Source: a virus. Taken from it: a stretch of 64,000 nt of DNA. This document shows positions 8,024 through 20,000 of the stretch, piece after piece. The position numbers and the translations under genes are program-made. Each line of letters opens with the position of its first letter. Position 1 is the stretch's first letter. Under the pieces are notes generated by a model that saw only the letters and a program-made list of their open reading frames with translations, did not search any database and was not told the origin of the DNA. Location: positions 1 through 64,000 of the IMG/VR virus record IMGVR_UViG_3300017960_001054; one strand, written 5' to 3'.

Positions 8024-10473
8024 TGCCACCCAGAGACTACATGCCGCCTTTCCCGCTGAATCTCCTCACGTATGGAGAAGTCTGGAGAGATTGGCAGGCT
8101 GAGAATTGGCTCAAGGATCAGGATCCTGACCAGGGAGACAGCAGGTTCTCTCTCGCGCTCGCTCGTGTGACGCGGGTGGACTATTCGCTTCACACCGTCA
8201 CGTTGATGATGATCAGCGGGACCAAGAAAACGGAGCTTCGGACTCCTGTTCCGATCAGCTATCCGGGGGCCGGCGCTCGTCATTTCCTTGGGGCAGTCCC
8301 CACCGTAGGTTCCTTTTGTGTAGTCGGGTTCTTACCTACCAAGCCCACGCACACGCCGGTTGTGCTCGCCTGGAACATTCCAAATCCGTGGATGGGACAC
8401 GACTGGATTCCCACACAAGATTTCCACCCGACAGAGTTTGATCTCACCTTCCGAAAGCAGACAGAGCTAGAAGGAATCTCTCATCGGGTTCGCCACAAAC
8501 TCCGGCACATGTATCCCGGTAACATCTGCGCCTCGTCAGACCAAGGCGCGGACCTTGTTCTCGATGAGGGTGTGCTGGTTTGTGACCGCCGCGGAGATGA
8601 ATTTCGGATTCGAGAGCAAGATGGTTCGTTCATCTTCCGTTCGCAGCAGCAATTCCATGCGGCTGGAGGCATGCGTCAGTACACGGGGATGGTCCAGCGT
8701 GACGCGAGCTTTCTTCCTATCCCAATGGTCTCGGATGGACGGCGATGGGACGGGCCAAAGGTTACCTCCAACGGCTTGCCTTCGGCTCCCTTCCAACTCG
8801 ATGAAGATCTCCTGCGCAAGGCAATGCAGATTCAGCCCCACGATGCTTTCAAGCGGGTGCAAGTGGGCGGCGTGGACCCCGACTCGGGCTATCGGATTCA
8901 GCCGAGTCTGGATCCCTATCGATTTCTTCGGAACGGTCTGTTCATTGCAGAGGATGGGCAAGTCATCAATCCCGATCTCACGCTCGCAGACGCGGAGTAT
9001 GCTGGCAAGTCGATCTTTCGCGTGTCGGCAGGGGACAACCCGGATTCGGGAGATGGGCAGCCGGCCAACGCTGCGGTCGATGCGGATGAAAAGACCTTGG
9101 TCGAGCACCGTGTCGAGATCGATCATACGTGGGATGGTCGCTTGCCCGTCACGGAGCAGACGGATGGGTTTGATGCAGATCGGTTGCCTCCGGCCCCCGG
9201 AGACGGTAGTCCTCTTTCCGCAGGGGAGCGGCCGTTCATTGAATGGGTGCTTGGAAGCGTAGTCGGCAATGACCCCTTCAGCGCTCAGGGGAGGCCGCTC
9301 TATGGCAAGCCGCTTCTTGCCAGGGTCTTCGATGACGCGGGGGCGATCGAGCCCGTGCTGGAGTCTGCGATTGGGGCCAACGTCAGCGAGCATGCTGCTA
9401 CGTTGTTCCGTCTGGACCCGCCGGTAGATCCCAACTATCTGCCGACGTTTGCCTCGTTCACAAAGGATGGTCGGCTCAAGGCATATGTCAGTGGTCCGCC
9501 GACTGAGAACAGCATCGAGATCGCAACTTCGGGAGGGATCAAGGTCAGGGCAGGCGGAGCTTTGGATCTCAGGACCGGCTCTCCTCTCATCATTGAGGCT
9601 CCTTCCGGCGACGCTAAAGACAACTTCGGATTCTGCTTCACGTCACCCACGGGTGCGATTTGCCTGACTGCCGGAGCGGCTACGACGCGGGGAAGCGTGA
9701 CGGCTCGGACGGCTCCCGAGGCTTTCGAGGAGAACACGCTGCCTGGGATTATCGTTGAGGCCCCCACAACCAGCGTGAACATCACAGCCGGGCGCAACGT
9801 GAAGATCTCCGCGGGAGGTCAGACACGCATCGAGAACAGCCAGGATGTGGTCATTTCGCCGCAAAATACAGTCAGCATTACGACAGATAAGGTGTCGCAG
9901 CAGAGTACGTCTGTCGATAAGACGGTTCTGGCGAAGGAAACCACGCTTTACTCCGGTCCCAAAAACTTCAACCCCGCCAATGCTCCCCTGCGATCAGTAA
10001 CGTTTGGGGCCAATCCTTTGACAGGACATATTGGGGGGCCCACCGACACTTACAGGATGGTCTTTGGTGATCGTGAAGAGACCTTCTTGTTTGGTAACCA
10101 TTCCACTAACGTCATCATCGGGAACCTGACCTATCAGACTGGCGTGGGAGCCTTTCGTGCGCAGGCGGGAGCCAATCTGCTCAACTTGGATACCGTTTCT
10201 GGCATGGCCGCTACCGTGACGGCGGGCACGATGTCCATGACATCGACTACGACCGCGACCATTACAGCAGTTGGTGCTGCTTCGATGTCCGCTGTATCAG
10301 GTACGGCACGCGTGAGCGGTTTGGCTACAGTCCTTGGTGGACAACTCACGCCCAAGACGAAATTCGGGGCGATCATTGCCGAGTCGGACATCGATCCTAC
10401 TTCGGGGTTGCCTTTTACCTTCTACGGGATGGGAAGCGCTACCCATCTTCTAGTGCCGCACACAGGTCCGTAA
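8023..10473 (+). CDS. Baseplate spike, gpV/gp5-like (OB-fold plus C-terminal beta-helix)
   Basis: An 816-residue protein. ATG at 8023 overlaps the hub stop (TGATG); a TTG one codon earlier is possible but less likely. Residues about 40-115 look like the OB-fold of spike proteins, with ALARVTRVDYSLHTVTLMM, PGAGARHFLGAVPTVGSFCV and VGFLPTKPTHTPVVLAWN. The last 270 residues are low-complexity beta-strand repeats rich in T, S, V and A (TAGRNVKISAGG, TVSITTDKVSQQ, TVTAGTMSMTSTTTATITAV). This is the pattern of trimeric beta-helical needles. It should form the membrane-piercing tip under the hub, and its position right after the hub gene matches that. Residues 130-470 have no counterpart in short gpV proteins and may hold inserted domains. 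No separate PAAR-type tip gene is seen nearby. Confidence 0.75.
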   Translation: MPPRDYMPPFPLNLLTYGEVWRDWQAENWLKDQDPDQGDSRFSLALARVTRVDYSLHTVTLMMISGTKKTELRTPVPISYPGAGARHFLGAVPTVGSFCVVGFLPTKPTHTPVVLAWNIPNPWMGHDWIPTQDFHPTEFDLTFRKQTELEGISHRVRHKLRHMYPGNICASSDQGADLVLDEGVLVCDRRGDEFRIREQDGSFIFRSQQQFHAAGGMRQYTGMVQRDASFLPIPMVSDGRRWDGPKVTSNGLPSAPFQLDEDLLRKAMQIQPHDAFKRVQVGGVDPDSGYRIQPSLDPYRFLRNGLFIAEDGQVINPDLTLADAEYAGKSIFRVSAGDNPDSGDGQPANAAVDADEKTLVEHRVEIDHTWDGRLPVTEQTDGFDADRLPPAPGDGSPLSAGERPFIEWVLGSVVGNDPFSAQGRPLYGKPLLARVFDDAGAIEPVLESAIGANVSEHAATLFRLDPPVDPNYLPTFASFTKDGRLKAYVSGPPTENSIEIATSGGIKVRAGGALDLRTGSPLIIEAPSGDAKDNFGFCFTSPTGAICLTAGAATTRGSVTARTAPEAFEENTLPGIIVEAPTTSVNITAGRNVKISAGGQTRIENSQDVVISPQNTVSITTDKVSQQSTSVDKTVLAKETTLYSGPKNFNPANAPLRSVTFGANPLTGHIGGPTDTYRMVFGDREETFLFGNHSTNVIIGNLTYQTGVGAFRAQAGANLLNLDTVSGMAATVTAGTMSMTSTTTATITAVGAASMSAVSGTARVSGLATVLGGQLTPKTKFGAIIAESDIDPTSGLPFTFYGMGSATHLLVPHTGP

Positions 10474-11054
10474 TGGCTGTTGATCCCGGCACGCTTGCGA
10501 AGGACATCCTGACGATCGGGCGCGTGGTTGCTCCGGGTGCTCCGAATCTGCCGAAGATAGCAGGTGCGGTCGGAACCTCGGTCTTTGCGTGGCTTCCTCA
10601 GCTTCAGAACGTGACTTCCAACGGCGTTACTGCGGGGTTGTCGGGATTGGGAACGGCCACCGGCAAGCTGTTCTTCGTCCCCGCAGGCCAGGTAGTCAGC
10701 CAGCTTTCGGCAGCGGGCTTGACGGGACCATCCAAAGCGGTTGGGTTGGCAGTTGAATTAGGTCTCGCTAAGCATCTCAATGCCCGAGCGCAATACCTGG
10801 GCACTTCTATAGGTGTTTCCTCTGGCGTTGATGTCACGAAGGTCTCGCTGTCCAACCCAGCAACGCTGATAGGGCTGCTGTCCAGCAATCTCCCGGCTAT
10901 GGGGATAGCTGGACCGTTGGCTGCTCAGTACGCCACAGGACTCGGTGTCGGCATAGCTCTGCTCGTTCAAACCGGCTTTGGCGTGGGAGGGGTTGCTCCC
11001 GTGACACCCGCGCCGCTTCCAGGAGCCGGTACTTCCATCTCGACGGTATTTTGA
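10473..11054 (+). CDS. Small Gly/Ala-rich virion-associated protein, unknown
   Basis: A 193-residue protein whose ATG overlaps the spike stop. It is rich in Gly, Ala, Leu and Val with few charges. Several stretches such as SNLPAMGIAGPLAAQYATG and GLGVGIALLVQTGFGVGG are hydrophobic enough to be membrane-active or buried in an assembly. There is no signal peptide, and the C-terminus is Pro/Gly rich. Position between spike and giant baseplate protein suggests a baseplate or tail-tip accessory role. I do not recognise the family. Confidence 0.5.
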   Translation: MAVDPGTLAKDILTIGRVVAPGAPNLPKIAGAVGTSVFAWLPQLQNVTSNGVTAGLSGLGTATGKLFFVPAGQVVSQLSAAGLTGPSKAVGLAVELGLAKHLNARAQYLGTSIGVSSGVDVTKVSLSNPATLIGLLSSNLPAMGIAGPLAAQYATGLGVGIALLVQTGFGVGGVAPVTPAPLPGAGTSISTVF

Positions 11055-11063
11055 GTCACGACT

Positions 11064-14000
11064 ATGGGATTCCCTCTCGACGGCTTCGTTCTACGTGCTC
11101 CGCGCACGGCTCCGTCCAATGCGATATCTACGGATGAGGCGGTCAATGGTGTCGAGCGCGACTTCAAGCCGCCAGTCACGTCGGCCTTCGGTGGTGGCGA
11201 AGCTCCCGAGCTAGTCGAGGTAGCGGCAGATCAGTACCGCGCAGCAGTGCTTCTGCGTCCTGACGATGGCCAGACCGAGTATCTCATCTGGGCCGCCAAC
11301 ACGGCTGATCTATCGACGCTGGAGATCTTCGAGGCCGACAGTGACGACGGCTCGATCAGAGCGCTCTATGGAACGCTTGAGGTCGAGAATCAAGTATCCG
11401 ATCCCGATCCTGAAGTCTATGAGGATGGGACGCTTCGGTTCTATGTCAGCGATAGCACCAACGCTAGCATCGCCGCCATTCTGCAATTCAAGATCGCTCG
11501 GGGTGACACCGACGATACTCTCGTTCTCACAGAAGGTTTCTACGACTTCAATCCAGTCACGAGCATCGTCACGATCACGGATGAGGCGACCATCCAAGCT
11601 CTGAGTGGTGGTTTTTCGCCGCTGCGGAGGGATCGGCTAGGTAGCTTGCGCTACACGAGAGCGGCGGTCCGCTTTTGGTGGTCCAAAAACGATCGCTATG
11701 CAACTCGGTTCCAGTGGAACGGCTTGACTCAGAGATGGGAACCGCTCAAAGGAACCGCTCCCCGAAATCTGGGTACGCTTCTCGCAGACGGAACGTACAC
11801 GGCCATTCCGAATCCCAACGTGCCGGCGGGTGAGTACCTGCCGGGGAACAGTGTCGATCCTGATTCGTACTCGATGATCCGTGTTGGTGTTCGCCCGGAC
11901 TCGGGCTCGACGCCAGTGGCAGAGCCAGTGTCGGTGACGGGCTACGGTGGGATTCTTGTCGTTGCGGATGATGAGGTCGAGGAGTACGACTTTCCCACCA
12001 ACGCTCCCACGGCAGCGGGCGTCATGGGGCAGTCGTCTGGAGAGCTACTGTGGAATCCCGGCTTCGTGAATCTGTTCGCGGGGCAGTCGGTTTTCTACTG
12101 CTACCAGAGTTTCCTAACTGAAGGAGATGCTGAGGCGGTCGGCAAGCTGGAGACGAGCGAAGAGGAGCCTCTCTTCCTTTCTCCCGTTCCGGGGGTGACG
12201 GACTATCCATTCGTGCGTATCGGCAATCGGACTCCGTTGGAAGCGCTCATGGCCGATACCGAAGCACTCTTGGCGGTGACGGCTGTCAGCGAAGGTCAAG
12301 TGGGGATTGCGCTGTCCACGGGAAAGCTCAAATTCAGCCAGGTTGACATCGACAAATCCGACCCAGAGTCAACAACTTTCGACACGAATTGGCTGGGAGC
12401 GGAAGTGTTCTACGACGGTCTCAGCCTCACGCGGAGCCCTCTCAAGACCAAGGCTCCTGTGAGACTCGTAGACGGCTCAGGAGACCCCACGACGATCTCC
12501 AAGGACCAGCGCCTCTACATTCCAGACGCGGAACCACAGCCCGCTCCGGGCGTCTCAGGCGTCCAGTTTGAACCGGATCTGACGGGAACCATCCCCGACC
12601 CGGCGATCGATCCCAGCATCCGGTACAACAAGTCCGGGCTTGTGCGCGATGTGCGCGGAGATTGGGACTTGGTGCTGTTTACGACCGAGGGACGAATCAC
12701 TTCGGTTCGCGTTGTAGACGACCCTGAAGATGAGGTTCCGAGGTTCAAATTCCGCATTCCGCAGGGCCGTGCGTACATCGATCTCAACCGAGGGTCCGGC
12801 GGCAGTGAGGTCATCCTCGGCAAGAAGGATCGGCAACGGTTTGCTGGAGAGCCCATGTGGTTTCTTCAGTCTGGAGTGCAACCGGCTGTTTATGCCAGCG
12901 AAGCACGGATTTGTTCGCGCGTGCGCGGCTCGTTTGACTTGGTGGGGACAGAGCGACTCAAGTTTGCCATCCAGAACAACATCTATCTCTGGAACGCATC
13001 GGCCGACCCCGGTGGCGTGGCTACGAGTGCTGGCGGCACGTTCACTGCCGAAGAGATAGCTACGAGTCTCGATGCCGTGATCACAGGTCAGGGATCAGCA
13101 GTAGTTGTCGGAAGCTGCGTCGTTCTGCAAACGGACTTGGAGGCCAACGGCAAGCAGTACGGTGAGATCGAGGTTGGATGGGGACCGGTAGACACGAAGG
13201 ACTTGTCTGGAGCAGCGGCGTTGGGCTTCTTGCCTGGTTGGCATGTCAGGGTCTCCAACCCGCCCTCAGTCGATGACCTTCACTTCTTGCCCGACTCGGG
13301 CACGCATCTCGGTGTGTATCGTAGTCCGCTCAACATCTCCGGCAGACGCGACGACATCGCTGACATCGGTCACCGAGATCGCCTAGAGGACACCACGTTG
13401 TCCGAGAACATCGCGCAGATACCCGTGGTGCTTCTCGACAAGATCCCTTTGGAGGACCAGCCGGGCTATGACGACGGTGTGTTTTTCCGGCTCCAGACGG
13501 GATTTTTCACTCGCGATCTTCAGAATTACGATGAGGTTCTTCACCAGTTTGGCGAAGGCAAATTCACGTGGGTTGACGAGAACAGTTTGTTCGGCTTGGT
13601 GCCACGCCCCACGACGGAGTTAGGACTAGGAGCATCCTCTCTCGTTCCCGATTCGTTCCGTTTGCCTGGCAAGGGCTTGAAGGTGTCGGCAGACGGCGGT
13701 CCCTTCGTTGAGCAAGAGCTAGACACGGACTTCAAGCTCTTGCTCGATGGTCAGCCAGGCATCGCCACGCTCATTCAGCAGGTTGGTGATCGAGTCGCTT
13801 TGGGCGCGCGAGGAACGGTTGCCGCGCGGGGAACGACATTCGAGGACAACTCCCCGGATGTGGACTTCGTGGCGCTTGGAGTTACGGAGGGCTATCAGCT
13901 CAAGTTGCTGACCGGGGCAGAAGCGATCCAGGGAACGTACATCGTCACGGCCGATGCGACCAATCCCAAGCAGCTACAGGTCAAACCGGCGTTTCTCGAT

Positions 14001-17000
14001 GATTCGTCCAGCGTGACTTGGGAGTTATTCGTCGGTGTAGATGAGGACACGAACGATCCGGGGATCGTTGCCGATGCTCACTACCTCCAATTCAACCATC
14101 TGTTGGAGGAGCCGTTCAAGATCCGCACGCTCACTGACCTGGGCGACGTACCGGTAGACGCAACGACACAGGAAGCCAGTCGTCTCCAAGCCAACATCAG
14201 CCGCGCGTTGGCTTCCGAGCGAGAGATCGACATACGGTTTGGACAACCCAACGGCAGTCCCACGGCCACGCTCAGGCGGCTAGAGCAGGAGTTTCTCGGA
14301 GAGATCGTCAACAGTGGGTTGTATGTTCCCGATCCGAGCGGTGAGAGGTTCGTCAACGAGGACTTCTCGATTCGAGTCGGGACCAAACTGTTTACGTTCG
14401 CTGCGGGAGATCTGGTCAAGGTCCCGCCACCTGTGACGTTCCCGTTGACGGGCAACATCATCGAGGTCGAGGATGGTTCGGGGCTCCTGAATTTCGGCGC
14501 TGAGGTTTTCGCTGAGCTAGCGCAGTCCGATGTCTACTACGTCGAGGAATTCGCGGACCCGGCCGCCAGCCCAACGGTCTTGCCAGCAGGAGTGGCCGAG
14601 TATCGCATTGACGATGGTCTGTTGAATTTCTCGGCAGACGACATGGCGCAGTACGGGGGAACCACGACGGCTTACTTCGTGCAGCAGATGGTCACGGAAA
14701 ACGGTCAGGATGTGACCATCAGCCCTCTTCAGGGATCGATCCTGTTCAACACTCCCATAGATGAGCAGACCATTGTCGAGGTCGAGTACTTCCAGGCCCA
14801 GGTCGGATCGGGGGAGCTAGCACTCGATAATGAGGGGGATCCGATTCAGGTCATCGAGTTTGTACCTCTGTTCGTAGATCAGGAGGAAGCGACACTACCG
14901 CCGGTTCCGCCGGGGAGCATCGTGCCTGCGGACTACGGTAGGCGATGGGATTTCAACCCCACAGAGAGGACCGTTCGTGAGGACATCGACGCAACGATCT
15001 ACGTGGGGAACAACTTGGCGAACGTCGGAGGCGCTGTTTCTCCCCAAGTCGAGATTGACTACGAGGCGAACCAACTCATTCTCAAGCAGCCGGTTGATCA
15101 GAACACGAAGGTCACGATCACGTATGCCGTCAATGAATCGTTTGGGGGCGAGCAGTCCTACACGGTGTCTACGATTCCCGTGTATCGGCCGCCTTTCCGC
15201 ATCCCGGCGAACACTGACGAGTTTGTGTTGGAGGGAGACCGGACCGGCGATGTGATCGCAGGCAAGCTGCTTCGCGTCGGTGAGTTTCCGTTCTACATCA
15301 AGGAGTCCACATACGACGCGTCGGCAAACAGCACGACGGTCGAGATTTTCCCCCCGACGCAGCCAAACCAGGAGCCCGGCACGCTTGCTCCAGGGCACGA
15401 TGTTCTTTCGCTGCTCACGGAGCGCCCCATCGCCAAGCAGTACAACACGGCGGCTGACGACGGCATTTGGAAGGACATTCCCAACGAGTATGAGCCGGTC
15501 AATCGGGGCTTCGTTTCGGTCACGTTCTTCGGCAACTTGGTCGAGGATGCAATAACGGGTTACTTGCTGGAGATCGGCGGCTACCCGTTCATCATCGCGG
15601 GCGCAACGCTTTCAGAGGACGGGAACCGGACTACGATTGATCTGACTTCGCCAACACCAGAAGGGTTTGTGGTTGGGCAGGATGCGGTCCGGGTCACGAT
15701 CCGCCCTGTGTATCAACCGGCACCGATGAATTTCCTGGGGCTCGGGCCAGTTTCCAGGGAGGACGTTGCCGAAGTAGTGCTGTTTGGAGAGACGGATGAT
15801 TCTGGCAACGTACTTCCTGGGCGCACCCTCAAGCTGTCAACGGAATACACGCTGGACTACGACTCAGGAACCATCGACTTTCTGGCGCCCCAGCAGGCTC
15901 CTCTCCGTCCTGGTCAGACGCTCTATCTCCGCCACACGCGGCTCAGGGTTCTGGCTCCGTTCGTCAGGGATGAGGTTGTCGTAACGCCGCGATACTTTGC
16001 TTCGTATGTCAATGGCATCGTGCCGTCCGAGGACAACGGCATTCTGGGCCAGGTTCTTCGTGCCGAGTACACGTTTGCCAGCCCAGACACATGGTTCTAT
16101 CGCACAGCGCCTTTGCTCGACTACTTGGGAGAGGTAGGCGAATCGCTGCAAGCGGGGATTTCAGCGCAACTGCCGTCTCGCGGTGCTGTTGTTGCGATTC
16201 CTCCGGCGGTCGAGAACGACACAGAGGGCAACTTGGGGCTCAGGGCGCAGATCAGTGATCTGGAGGACCAAGATCGTGCTGCCCGGACGTTCATCGAATT
16301 CTACAACAATGTCATCCTGGCATACGAACAGGTGTTGGAGACGATCTCTGGCAACGTCATTGGCGACCGGGATGGGAAATTCAAATTCTTCGTTGGTCGG
16401 GGAAAGGAGCTAGCGCCACCCGGATACGAGGATGCCATCACAGGCAACCTCAACACGCGCAACATCTTCTCGGAGTTGTTCTTCGCCTACAATCGCCATC
16501 TCATTCACCTGACGCGAGACCCGTTGGTAGAGCCGATCACGGCGGAGCTACAAGGCGATCAGATTGTCGGAGATTTCCTCGATCCTGATCGCCTGGCCGA
16601 CTTGTTTGGGGAGATGCGCGAGATCATCCACAACGATGTGGACGATTTGGTGCTGGTGTCTCGCACTCGCAAGCGCGTGCGAAGGAAGCCGCTTCGCTAT
16701 GAGTCGTTTGGGCGCTATGACATCGCAGGAGAGCCCAACAAATTCTCACGTCTCTTCCCCGAGCGCGCAACCGCTTTCACGCTGACCGATCCGGGGCTCT
16801 TGGCGGATCTCGAATCCGATCCGGTCGATCCGGGTGTCTACGCTTTCCGCAAGAAACTTACGAAGTGGTCGTTCAAGGGAGGGATTCAACGGCCGAAGCG
16901 CGGGAGCACGTTCCGCAAGTCCATTGGGATCATCGGGAATCCTGTGTTGGGCCAGATGACTGGGATCACGAGTATCACGGTGACCGATCGGTTGCCGAGA

Positions 17001-20000
17001 GCACGGGTGTTTGCCTACTCGGAGACGGGGTTCCCCGATCTTGATTCGAGTTTTGAGTCTGACCCGCGGCCAGCGGTGATTGCCACGGTTCTTCCGCTGC
17101 ACGAGTTTCCCATCCGTGACGATGGTTTGCCGGACGTATCGCAGTTAGAAGCGAACGGCGGAGAGTTGCCAGACCTGACGACTGGCGATTCCGACTTGAT
17201 CACGCCTGCGTTCACTACCTTCGATCGTGACGACCGAAGGTTTCCCCAGATAGCGATTGGGCGTCCTACGGGAGAAATCATCGACATCGTGTCCGCTACC
17301 AGCGTGAACATTGGGTTTGGGGACTTTACTGTTTCCATACCTCAAAAGGTGTTTGTAGGAGAGGTTCTCCAGGGCTGCATCCTCACGTTCGTGACTTCAA
17401 ACAATTCGACTGGCGATCCTATCCTCGATTCGACTGAGATTCTTGAGGCTGGCGATGAGCCCGAGGACGCGACGCCGCTCACGCTGGAGCGCGGCGATAC
17501 CATCTTCATTACGCCGCCGGACGTGGACATTGAACCGGCCGATCCCTCGGAGAACGAGCAACGGGCTGCGGAGGTAAAAGGACTCCCAAGCTATCGCGTA
17601 GACTTCGATCTTCGTGTGAACGATGGCGATGGTGTGTATGAGGACAACACGCTGCCGTCGATCCTCGATCCCAGCATCTTCTTCCTCAAGGAGCTACTAG
17701 GCCAGAAGCCTCCAGATCCACTCAGTCATCTGGAAGCTGAAGTGAGCTTCCGCAACAGCTTGACCGATCCTCTGGAGATCCCCGCGCTTACGGGTGGCTA
17801 TACGAACGACTCGGGGGACTACACGCTTCCGTATCTGTACGTCACGAATACGGAAATCGATCGCTTGGGTGAGGCAAAGGCAGCCTTCGCGACGATCGTG
17901 AGTACCGATGCCCCCGCTCCTCGGGCTGTGTATCCTGATGAGATTCAAGGAACGGATGGGCAAGTCCTCGCGTCGTTGTCGTTCGGGGGCGAGCAGCCTG
18001 CGGCGTTGCTCACGAGCCTGGATGCTACGCCCGTTACGACTGCCGGAGGCTACACACCGGGCTCGGGAGTGGGTGACGTTGCGCCTTACGATCTGCTCCT
18101 CATCGAGACTCCACAGAGCGAGATTCCGATAGGAGCGCAAGGCATCATCAACCTCGGGACGGTTGAAGGCGGCGCCTCTGGAAGTCGGCTTCATCCTGCG
18201 CGCTTCGTGACGGCGACTTCGGCAGGTGCGCGTTTTCGCTACGAGTTTCTGGCGATGCAGACCTACGTTAACCAGCCGCCGACTGTGGCTCCTCCTGGCA
18301 TGGTGGTTTCGGTAGCCGGCCCGACTACGACGTTCGATGTCACGTCTGTCTCTCCAGGTTTCATCGTGTTCAACGACGGGAATCCGCCTCCGAGTCCGAC
18401 TGGCGGTCTCAATGACATCGTTGATCCGGGCGGACCCTTTGCCTACCCGGCCAACGACAACCGCATTCGGATCAACATTTGGACGGCAGACGATACGGTC
18501 AATCCGGTCGTGTTCGTGGGATACATCGAGATCGCCATGAATGGCGTCGGAGTCCCCACGGCAGACGCACCATTCAGTGGCCTTGGGCCTCAGACGATCA
18601 CATCACCGCCGCCCTTCTTCGATCAACAAACGCTCAGTTTCCAGACGGCTGCTCCGTTTCTCACGGTGGGGTTTGGGCCGACCGACGTACCAGAGGACAT
18701 CTCGAATCCGGGGTTCTCACGGCCGCTCTGGTTCACGGTCGATGTGGACACGACATCAGCGGCTCCGTCTGGCGGAGCAAGCCTGACGGGTTACATTGAC
18801 AACGATCGAACGACTTTCCGTGAGGGCATCGACATGCGCGGTGTTCTCGATCGTGGCACACCAGCGTTGGTGGGACAACCGGTACATGGGCGTCTCAGGG
18901 TCGAGTTTGTGGAAGGCCCTGGCGGTCAGGATGCGATCACGGTCAACAACCCGGCAGAAGTGAATGGCGGCGTTCCGTTCACATTCTTGAATCGAGAGTT
19001 TTCGTTCCCGACCATAGGCAGTTTCGATCTCAACACAGGGCGTGGATCGATCAAGGTCATGGGGTTTGAGGGACACGGGAACACGCCGTTGCCCTCGACC
19101 GGGGAAGTGGTCTTCTCGGCCATTCCGTCTTGGAGTCAGGACGAGAACGGGACGATTGCCTACGGCACCGGTACTTCGGCAGCAGCCACTTTCAACCCGG
19201 ATTTCGACAATCGGGTTGCGGTGCTCACTGAGGCTGATGTGACGAGCGGCAATCTGGCTAATGTGGAGGCTGGCGACATCCTCACCATTGCCAGTAGCGA
19301 CGACACGTCTGCTAGGGCGACCACCAAGGCAGGTACCTACCTAGTCAAGCACGCGATTCAGCCCCTCGCAGGAGGTTGGCCTTTCGCTACCTACGGGCTC
19401 ACGACAAACACCAACCCGATTAACACAGGAGCCGGCTGGTTGCAGGTCCAGTTTCCGAGACTGGTCAGCGTCAACACGCTGACCAAGGAAATCACGATCA
19501 CGTCGGCTCGCCTCGATAACGGAACGGATGCGTGGCCTCCTGCCACAAACCGGATTTATCTCATCCCCGACGTGGCGGACATCGCTTCGGTTGTCAGCGT
19601 CGAGTACACGGCGGTGGACTTTGCCAACGCGGTGTTCACCTACGATGACACCACGGTTGAGGATGCGAACGGAGGGGGTTTGACTGAGGCGGATTTGGTA
19701 GCAGTGGCGGAGGACTCTTTCGTGTCTGGGTTCTGGGCTGCTGAGGTGCGGATGGATCGGGCAGGCGCAGGCTTGCCGAGGAACCTTGTGGGGTATCGGA
19801 CGCCGGGGCCTGACAACACAGCTTACGGCTTCGGAGGAGTCAGGTTTTTCAATCCCAAGGTTCCCGCAAGCACGGCAGTCATCTTGACTTTCGGAGGAGG
19901 TCAGATCATTGAAGGCGGCACACCTGCTGCGAACGAGATTCGTGTTACGGATCATACGCCCATAGTCAACACGTCCTTTGTCAACGATCCCGATGCCATC

